Positions 56,521 to 64,000 of a stretch of DNA of 64,000 nucleotides are shown in pieces; positions within the stretch are counted from its first letter, which is position 1, and each line of letters begins with the position of its first letter. This stretch comes from Pogostemon cablin. Lineage: Eukaryota > Streptophyta > Magnoliopsida > Lamiales > Lamiaceae. The notes under the pieces were generated by a model. The model made no database searches and was not told the DNA's origin. It was given only the letters and a program-made list of their open reading frames with translations. A program made the translations under genes and the position numbers. Location: NCBI GenBank assembly GCA_023678885.1, contig CM042997.1, positions 28,402,064 to 28,466,063 of the forward strand, written 5' to 3'.

Positions 56521-56524
56521 TAGT

Positions 56525-57797
56525 CACTACTAGAAAAATGAGGTATTATGACATTTATATATGTCATATAAGAACAATTAATAATACATTTAACTTAATA
56601 TGGCATTTTTATAAAATGTCTTTTAATCCAATGTATTAATAGATCACCCACTGTTAATACACTTATATATATGTCATTACATAATAGTTTAAACTACATT
56701 TAATAATTATTAATTTAATAATATTATTAATTTAGTTTAAATACCATTAATTTAAAATTTAAAAAAATAATATATCCTTTAAATCGTTACCCCGCCAAGT
56801 TCGAACCCAGGTTGATTGTATCTCTTCGTTTTACTGTAGCCAGATGATCCAAAACTAAACTTGTTAGCTTTTTTTCAATTATAGTTCATAATCAATATTC
56901 AATATTTTCATTTTCATTTTCATTTTCATTTTCATCTTCATTTTCGTTTTTGTTTCAATTTTATTTTCGTCTTTTTCATTGTCTTTTTTTATTTATTTTT
57001 TTCATTATTTTTAAATTATATTTTTTAGTTTTAATTTTAATATTAATTTAACTTTATTAATCAAATAAATTTATACTTTATTAATAATATAATTATGACT
57101 AAATTTAACTGATTATATTTAAAAATATAAATACTATCGTATGACTAATAAAAAATTTTGGTCTTCATTTTACTAATTTTTTTTATTAATAGAGATTTCT
57201 TTAAAATCAACATATAATATATATTAGAAATTCTAAAAATTAATCATGAAAATATATTACGATATTCATTATTTAATTACATATTTAATAAAAGTTTTAT
57301 AACTATGTATATAGTATTATATATTCTTAATTTAATTATTTTATAATTAATTTAAACATTATATATATCGTTTAATATATTATAAAAAAAATATTTATTT
57401 TACTATTTTTTAGTTAATATTAAATAAAATTCAATAAATAAAAATTATTCGTATATATTCTGATACTTATGTTATGATCTTCAAATTAATTTCATTATAT
57501 ATAAATCATAATAAGTGTTAGTACTTATAAATAAATAATAAATAAATAAATAAAAGTTATTAAAACACTTTAAGTAATGTGTTATAAAATTATATTAATA
57601 CATTTATAAAATAGTGTATTAATAGATATTATAATAGTGTAGTTTATAGTATTCTATTAATACTCTTAATGAGTAATGTATTAATGGATATTATAAAATG
57701 TAGTTATAGAATTAATGTATTAAAAGAATAGATATAAAGATATTTTAAATAAAATGTATTAAAATTAGTGTAGTGATAGGCCATTTTTTTAGTAGTG
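56525..57797. mobile_element. Non-autonomous CACTA (En/Spm) element
   Basis: The termini CACTACTAGAAAAATG and CATTTTTTTAGTAGTG are inverted repeats beginning with the diagnostic CACTA. A 3-bp target duplication AGT lies at 56522-56524 and 57798-57800. The 1,273-bp interior is very AT-rich. It has repeated subterminal words such as AATGTATTAATRGATATTAT near the right end and ATTAATACATTT-like words near the left. There is a (CATTTT)n tract at 56904-56945. No transposase frame, so it depends on a partner. Confidence 0.88.
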
Positions 57798-57800
57798 AGT

Positions 57801-60800
57801 TTTTGAAATAAATAACATCTAAATATATTTATATTTTTTTTAAAAAAATATTATTTTCATTTAATACACATAACTTACATTATTTATTTATTTTGTAATA
57901 AAAGGATTACATCACCCTCAAAAATTAATAAATTTGGTCAATAAAATAATATCTTTTAAATTTCTTATTCAAGAAAAGACAAAAACATAAAAACTCTGTT
58001 GAAATGTAGAAAGTATTTGAGTGAGATTCAAAATAGTTATATGAAACTTGAGTTCACTTTATTTACTACTCTATATATTAAAATATTATGATTAATTTGA
58101 AATGCTGAATACATCACTATAAATAATATTTTAATTCAATTAAAATATTTATGCATTTTTATTTTAGAATTTCATAGTATGATTTACATTTTCTTTTTAA
58201 CTTCATTCGTCTCAGCACAACTTTCATACTACTTACTATGTATACTTACTATGTAAATTATAAAAAGATGTAAAAGTCGTATTGGGACAGAAGGAGCAGG
58301 CCCACACCTATGTTTCTATACAATCCACGAACAATATTAATATAACTATCCATTATATATTAAAATATTTTTTACTATAAATTAAAATAATACTTCCTCC
58401 AACCGCCCAATAGGTATACATTTTCTTTTTGCACGTGAATTAAGGAGTATTATTATTTAATGTGTAGTAAATAGTTGTATTACTGGGATGTGTGGATCCC
58501 ATATATTAAATGCATTAGTAATGTGTGTGGGTCCCATGCATTTTGTAAATAGCGAGATATTACTCCTCCTCTAATGGTGTTATGATGTGGCTGTTTAATG
58601 GAAAAGGAAGGATTATCGTTATTAATTTAACATAAAATAGAGTAATGGCTCAAGGTTTTCTCTCGGCTCATTGTGCCTTTAGGAGGAAAAAATGTAATGT
58701 CATTTCCGTTAGGAGCAAGCTCCTTATAATGGACGTGGCTGTCGTCATTTGTATCTTGAAATCTTGTGACATGTCAAATCAATTTAATTATATACACTGT
58801 AGACATTAAATGCTTAGCCACACGAGGCTATTGAAAAGATATGTTTTAGGATATCCCCTATATATAAATATTAGGGGATATCCACGTAGCTTCTAGACTG
58901 GCCAGCGCATGTGGCCAGGTAGGGAGATAGAGGGCTCATTTGGGTTGAACACGTGGGCATCCGCGCTCGGCTACACAGTTGTTGAGGGCCCTTTCTTCAA
59001 GGCCCAACGATTGCACGGGGTGGGGTGGGGGGTGGGGGAAGGGCAGTACCTTTGAGCCCAATCGGATGTAACCCATATTCTTCTTTTAGGGCCCCAGTGT
59101 AATGGGCCCTATCACATATTTAAAAAAGAAATGTATACTTTTGGTGTGAACATAAAAAATAACAAAATGTATACTTTTTCGGAGGACGGAAGGGTATATT
59201 CCTTAATTTTAGTAAAAAAAGTAAAGGTAGATATTCGTCTACTATATTCCTTATTTCATGCAAAATTAAATCTAAACACTCGGAAGAGAGCGAAAGAGTG
59301 TAAAATATACATCATTGAAATGAATTCTTATTATTGTTTAATGTAATGTTTACTAAAATTTGCAATCTTTATTCTATGTATGTACATTTACGAATTTAAC
59401 CTTAAAGCTTTGGAGAAGATAATAGCGCTATTGAAATCGAACATCATTGAGAGAGAGAGAGAGGTAGAGAGTGGTGGAAGAAGTTGTGCCTCCAAGGAAG
59501 GAACAAGAGAATAATTACAAAATGGGGCCACCCACTGTGGATTCGTTTTGCGATTCGAAAGCTACCACCCCCGAGGAAACAACCACTCTCTCTCCCTATT
59601 TACTAATCTATCCCTCTCCCCAATTATTCATCCCATATATACTTTCTACCATCTACATGAGATAATACACACAATAATTGGGCTTGTCGGCTTCTTTGGT
59701 AAACTGCAGCTACCATATCGTTGAAAGAATGGGCTAGTGGGCTTCTGGGGTCAAGCCCAATTCTAATCTTATGAAAAGCCAATACTGGGTTGTTAGAGAA
59801 CCTGGGCTACAATTAATCTTCTGCTCCCTATGTTGTCATTCTTTAAGGCCTCTAGAAAGGTAATGAAGTACCTTCGTCTTTCGTTGTTTCCTTCAAATTT
59901 CTGGTACCTAATTTATTTAGTCATTTATTTTGTGTGGTGCTTGTGTCATTGAGGTGGTCTTTTGAATAATATAAGTCTACTTTTGAAAATTTTGCTTGTA
60001 TAGTTTTATTTGTAAAATTGAATTATGAATGCTCTAACTTTCACTTAGGATAAAATATGATCCCTAAAAGAAAGAAAGTTTCAGTGATGGTTCAAACACA
60101 GCTAAAAAAAGAAAAAAAAAAAGTAAAAAGTTTTCGGGTTCAACATTTCAACATTTTAAAACATGCGTGTAGGGTCAACAAAGAAAAAGACAAATAAGTC
60201 CAAAATGAGATAGTAACGTTTGAATTTAAATAATACTAATACTAATAAAAGAAAAAGTTCAAAGAAAAAAGATTGCAACAATATTTACAGTCCACACCGT
60301 TGGCTGAAAAACAAACCACACATGTAGTAAGCCCCTTTAAGCACCAATCAATTAAAAAATAATCGCCACGTGGGAATGAGCATATTTGACGTCAACAAAT
60401 GTATAATTACACTATAGCATACACCTATTCCTAATATTAAATTCACAATTTCCTTATTCCCATTTGTTCTAAAATAAAAAATTCACCCCAAAAAAAAAAT
60501 CTTAGTAAGCATACTTTAATTTTTAAATTACTATCACATTTTAACTCATAACATACTTTATAAATACATTATTAATTACTTAAAAATATAATATTATCCT
60601 CAATAGTTAATAAAATTAATCAAAATATAATTTTTTCTTAAATGTGGTGCAATAAAGATAAATCTAAATATTAGAGGAGTATTATTTTATGAAAAATATT
60701 ATAATAAAAACATGTTAGAAAATGGAATGCGGTTTAATATACTTATTTATTATTTATTACTCCATATTTAAAAGTTGTTAGGGGGCATGAAACTTATGGC

Positions 60801-61087
60801 ATATTTGTTACCTTAAACATTTGTTGGGCGGTCGCATCTTTTTCCAAGCACCAATATTATATCCTTAACTAATTCCACTATTCATTTTCTTCAATTCAAG
60901 GCCACTCCTTCAATAAACTATTTCCAGAAAACTAAAAGAATCACACCTCCCACTGTTTACCTCCATCAAGATCCTAATCAAATCACATCATCCAACGGCT
61001 GACAAATCTTGGGCTTTCGTCTTAGATTCAAGTGCCAACATTACTCTACTCAAAGAAGCTCAACCATCTCAGAGAACAGTCTGTAAG
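57801..61087. other. Spacer and upstream region of the LRR receptor kinase
   Basis: A probable short Stowaway relic lies at about 58209-58296 (CGTCTCAGCACAACTTTCAT ... TTGGGACAGAAGGAG), and a single Stowaway-like end at about 58393. A perfect 12-bp hairpin lies at 58849-58883. 58900-59110 is less AT-rich, with a G-rich tract at 59020-59040. A GA-repeat leader-like stretch at 59448-59465 precedes a 64-codon frame of unknown meaning (59471-59665). No supported gene. Confidence 0.5.
58849..58883. repeat. Perfect 12-bp inverted repeat (hairpin)
   Basis: GGATATCCCCTA (58849-58860), 11-nt loop, TAGGGGATATCC (58872-58883). It lies far from any gene called here. Confidence 0.85.
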
Positions 61088-64000
61088 ATGTTGATTCTGT
61101 TTCTGAACAATGTTCTTTTCTCTGTTATCCTGTTTTCAGTCACATGTACTACTACTTCACAGCCTCAAGAAGCTTTCCATCTTCTCCGATTTCGAAACAG
61201 TTTACCAGAAGCTTCTAGATTTCTCCTGAAATGGAACCAAACACCATCATTTTCAGCTCACTGTAAATGGCCTGGTGTTTCTTGCTACTCTGACCAAGAT
61301 TTCAGAGTTCAATCATTGAATTTATCCGCCTTTGGTCTCTCTGGGATTTTAGATAAATCTGTTTCCAATCTGTGTCACCTTTCTAATTTGTCCATTCTTG
61401 ATCTTAGCAGCAATAATTTCACCGGAAATATTCCTTCTGAGCTCGGAAACTGTACCCAACTCAGTATCCTTTTTCTCTACAAAAATGGCCTAACGGGTCG
61501 AATCCCACCCGAGATTTTCAAACCGGGTAGGCTTCAGCAGCTTGACTTTGGGTTTAACCGACTATCCGACCCGATTCCGAAGGAGGTAGGCCTCTGCAGT
61601 AATCTTGAATATGTTGGACTGGATCACAATTTCCTGAATGGAGAAGTTCCAAGCGAACTATTTTCTCTGCCAAATTTGAGTTTTCTTTCGTTGAGCACGA
61701 ATAATCTCACTGGATCACTGCCTGATTTACCTCCAAGGTGTTTTCTTGCTGATCTTTATATATATGAGAATTTATTTCATGGTTCTTTACCACTGTCTCT
61801 GAGCAACTGTCATAACCTCAGTGTTCTGCATGCTTCTTACAATAACCTTGGAGGAGTATTACCAAAGTTCTTCTTTCGGGGCTTGAGGGAACTTGAACAG
61901 TTATATCTTAACAACAATAAGTTCGAAGGTGAAATCCCAGCTTCTTTATGGGGTCTTAGAAATCTACAACAGCTCATTTTTACAGACAACAGGTTCAATG
62001 GGAGTGTACCTGAGGATATCATACGAACCACCAGCCTCACTTATGTCGACTTATCTGGAAATAGATTAACGGGTCGGATTCCAACTTCAGTTGGTAGCCT
62101 CAGAAACTTGGAATACCTGTATCTCTTCAAAAATATGTTTACTGGTCCTCTACCTCCAGAAATAGGACGCTGTAGCTCTCTACTTGAACTCAGATTACAA
62201 GAAAACCAGATCAGTGGAGTTCTTCCTTCTGAAATTTGTGGTCTTCAGAGCTTACAAGTTCTTCATAGTTACAACAATGAGATTGAGGGTCCTATACTGC
62301 CCTGTATAGACAATATGACCTATCTTCAGGAGTTGGCTCTGTACAGCAATAGATTGACAGGCAAAATACCATCTGGTGTTAGTAATTTAACACGCTTGAC
62401 ATTTCTTTTGTTGGCTGACAATAATCTCACCGGAGAGGTTCCATTTGATTTGGGGATGAACATTCCTGGTTTAGTTACGTTGGATCTAACAGGAAATCGC
62501 CTCACTGGAGGTATTCCTAGAGGCATATGTTCTGGAGATAGCCTTTTGGTTTTGACTCTTGGTTACAATCTATTTACAGGCAGTTTCCCCACAGACATCA
62601 TCATCAAATGCAGGTCTCTGACCAGGTTGATCCTCGAGAATAATCTATTGCAAGGAAGTCTACCAGATGACATGGAAATGAGTTCAAGCGTAGCTTACTT
62701 TAATATTCGGAGGAACTCGTTTGATGGAAGAATTCCGAGGGTACTAGGTCGGTGGAGCAATCTCTCAATGATTGATCTTTCAGAGAATCAATTTTCAGGC
62801 TCAATACCTCATGAATTGGGAAGTCTTCAACATCTTGAAGTTTTGAGGATTTCTTCTAACATGCTAACAGGAGAAATTCCTCCCGAGCTGGCTCTTTGTC
62901 CAAGAATTTCCGAGCTAGATATTAGAAAGAACAATCTTACAGGAGTTATCCCATCTGAGATAATGTCATCCTCAACTCTGAAAATCATTCGGCTCCAAGA
63001 GAATGAGTTGAAAGGTGAGATTCCTGACTCATTTACGAGCAGCCAAAGTCTGCAAGAGCTGCAGCTTGGGAAGAACTTGCTTGAAGGAACTATTCCATGC
63101 AGTTTGAGTAAAGTTCAACATTTAAGTTCTAGCTTGAACCTTAGCATGAATCGGCTCTCTGGAGAAATCCCTAAATGCCTCGGCAATTTAAACAAGTTGG
63201 AGATTCTTGATATCTCAAGCAACAATTTCTCAGGTGAAATACCATCAGAAACAAACAATATGGCCTCACTTTCCTTTGTGAACATATCTTTCAATCAACT
63301 CTCTGGCCATATCCCAGCTGCTTGGGCAAAATTATTGAACTCACATCCCGGCTCGTCTCTTGGAAATCCAAGACTCTGCTCAGAATCAGACAGTACCCGT
63401 GACTGTGGAAGTCTCCGGAAATCCCATTCAGAAGGCTTGATCATTGCTGGTGTAATAACTGGATCTGTTCTCTTGATAGCATGCCTTCTTGCCGCCACAT
63501 ATAAGCGTATTTGGCAGCTTCCATCATCATCACCACCTAATCAATCACTGGTGTACCATCATTCACTTAGTGAAGACTTACCAAAAGATCTAAGTTTTGA
63601 TGACATTCTTCGTGCAACTGAAGGATGGAATGATAAGTATGTGATTGGAAGAGGCAAGCATGGAACCGTATACAGAACAGAATCAGTGAGATCAAGAAAG
63701 TATTGGGCAGTTAAAAAGGTGGATCTATCGGAGACAAATCCCAATGTGGAAATGAGAACATTGAGTTTAGTCAGACACCGAAATGTGCTGAGAATGGGAG
63801 GATACAGTATCAGAAATGGATTTGGATTCATTGTTACAGAATACATGCCTGAGGGTACTCTTTATAATCTACTGCACCAGAGGACACCTCAGGTAGCTTT
63901 GAACTGGGAAACACGATATCATATTGCCCTTGGAATATCTCAAGGCTTGTCGTATCTTCACCATGACTGTGTGCCTCAAATCATCCACAGAGACATCAAA
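61088..64000 (+). CDS. LRR receptor-like protein kinase (3' truncated by window)
   Basis: An open frame of 971 codons with no intron runs from ATG at 61088 to the window end. In order: a signal peptide (about 1-25, hydrophobic FLNNVLFSVILFSV), an LRRNT cap with paired-Cys-like HCKWPGVSC, more than 20 plant-type LRRs (repeats of the form LxxLxLxxNxLTGxIPxxL), a C-terminal Cys cap (LGNPRLCSES...CG), a transmembrane helix at about 783-805 (GLIIAGVITGSVLLIACLL), and a kinase domain. The kinase has the glycine loop IGRGKHGTVY, the invariant lysine K876 (WAVKK) and the catalytic start HRDIK (967-971). These residues are intact, so an active kinase is plausible. The family acts at the plasma membrane as a receptor for peptides or other ligands. 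The subfamily looks close to LRR-XI/PEPR-type kinases; no specific orthologue is claimed. DFG and the C-lobe lie beyond the window. Confidence 0.95.
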   Translation, partial: MLILFLNNVLFSVILFSVTCTTTSQPQEAFHLLRFRNSLPEASRFLLKWNQTPSFSAHCKWPGVSCYSDQDFRVQSLNLSAFGLSGILDKSVSNLCHLSNLSILDLSSNNFTGNIPSELGNCTQLSILFLYKNGLTGRIPPEIFKPGRLQQLDFGFNRLSDPIPKEVGLCSNLEYVGLDHNFLNGEVPSELFSLPNLSFLSLSTNNLTGSLPDLPPRCFLADLYIYENLFHGSLPLSLSNCHNLSVLHASYNNLGGVLPKFFFRGLRELEQLYLNNNKFEGEIPASLWGLRNLQQLIFTDNRFNGSVPEDIIRTTSLTYVDLSGNRLTGRIPTSVGSLRNLEYLYLFKNMFTGPLPPEIGRCSSLLELRLQENQISGVLPSEICGLQSLQVLHSYNNEIEGPILPCIDNMTYLQELALYSNRLTGKIPSGVSNLTRLTFLLLADNNLTGEVPFDLGMNIPGLVTLDLTGNRLTGGIPRGICSGDSLLVLTLGYNLFTGSFPTDIIIKCRSLTRLILENNLLQGSLPDDMEMSSSVAYFNIRRNSFDGRIPRVLGRWSNLSMIDLSENQFSGSIPHELGSLQHLEVLRISSNMLTGEIPPELALCPRISELDIRKNNLTGVIPSEIMSSSTLKIIRLQENELKGEIPDSFTSSQSLQELQLGKNLLEGTIPCSLSKVQHLSSSLNLSMNRLSGEIPKCLGNLNKLEILDISSNNFSGEIPSETNNMASLSFVNISFNQLSGHIPAAWAKLLNSHPGSSLGNPRLCSESDSTRDCGSLRKSHSEGLIIAGVITGSVLLIACLLAATYKRIWQLPSSSPPNQSLVYHHSLSEDLPKDLSFDDILRATEGWNDKYVIGRGKHGTVYRTESVRSRKYWAVKKVDLSETNPNVEMRTLSLVRHRNVLRMGGYSIRNGFGFIVTEYMPEGTLYNLLHQRTPQVALNWETRYHIALGISQGLSYLHHDCVPQIIHRDIK

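Noticed and set aside
59471..59665. Plus-strand 64-codon frame after a GA repeat
   Set aside because: The leader-like GA tract is suggestive, but the peptide matches nothing recognised and no downstream exon could be joined. Left unannotated.
1..64000. tRNA, rRNA, CRISPR arrays, phage or operon-like structures
   Set aside because: None was seen by eye. Repeats here are tandem or transposon-derived without regular unique spacers, and gene structure is eukaryotic with introns. A tRNA or miRNA scan was not possible and could still find small RNA genes.

Overview
The window is nuclear DNA from a flowering plant, most likely a eudicot. Coding exons are short and separated by GT-AG introns, and spacers are long, AT-rich and filled with small DNA transposons. 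The protein families are plant-specific or plant-type: GRF with a miR396 site, IQD, CID with PAM2, PADRE/DUF4228, and a plant cyclophilin with the 7-residue loop. No bacterial, organellar or viral gene organisation is visible, and the species cannot be fixed from this sequence.

Layout. 1-7.3 kb is repeat-rich: a 71-bp-period tandem array, an LTR-like promoter fragment, Stowaway, Mutator-like and hAT-like elements. It holds one small putative gene (3862-4107, minus). 8.1-15.8 kb carries a head-to-head pair: cytosolic ribosomal protein P1 (minus, 3 exons) and a TFIIIC90-like WD40/zinc-finger protein (plus, 15 exons reconstructed, 879 aa). 16-24.6 kb is an AT-rich spacer. 25.05-29.0 kb is a CID-type PABP-interacting RNA-binding protein (10 coding exons, 379 aa). 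30.6-31.9 kb is a long-terminal-inverted-repeat element that has captured a piece of a SERK-like receptor kinase gene. 33.7-34.2 kb is a PADRE/DUF4228 protein. 37.75-39.7 kb is an IQD calmodulin-binding protein (5 exons, 444 aa). 41.1-41.6 kb is an intronless cytosolic cyclophilin. 43.7-50.2 kb is a growth-regulating factor (minus, 4 exons, about 481 aa). A complete 4,522-bp Ty1/copia retrotransposon with identical 193-bp LTRs splits its 5' leader from its promoter. 50.2-61 kb is a spacer full of MITEs, including several elements with exact target-site duplications (hAT, CACTA, Stowaway). 61.1 kb to the end is a large LRR receptor kinase, cut by the window edge inside its catalytic loop.

The genes do not form a pathway. 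Several concern RNA and translation (P1, TFIIIC90-like, CID) and growth or calcium signalling (GRF, IQD, RLK), but this is ordinary plant gene order. The most notable biology is transposon-gene interaction. A very young, apparently coding-competent copia element sits in sense orientation in the GRF leader, and an element near 31 kb carries a spliced-gene fragment of a receptor kinase. All exon boundaries were read by eye from splice signals and frame continuity. They are reported as inferred models.
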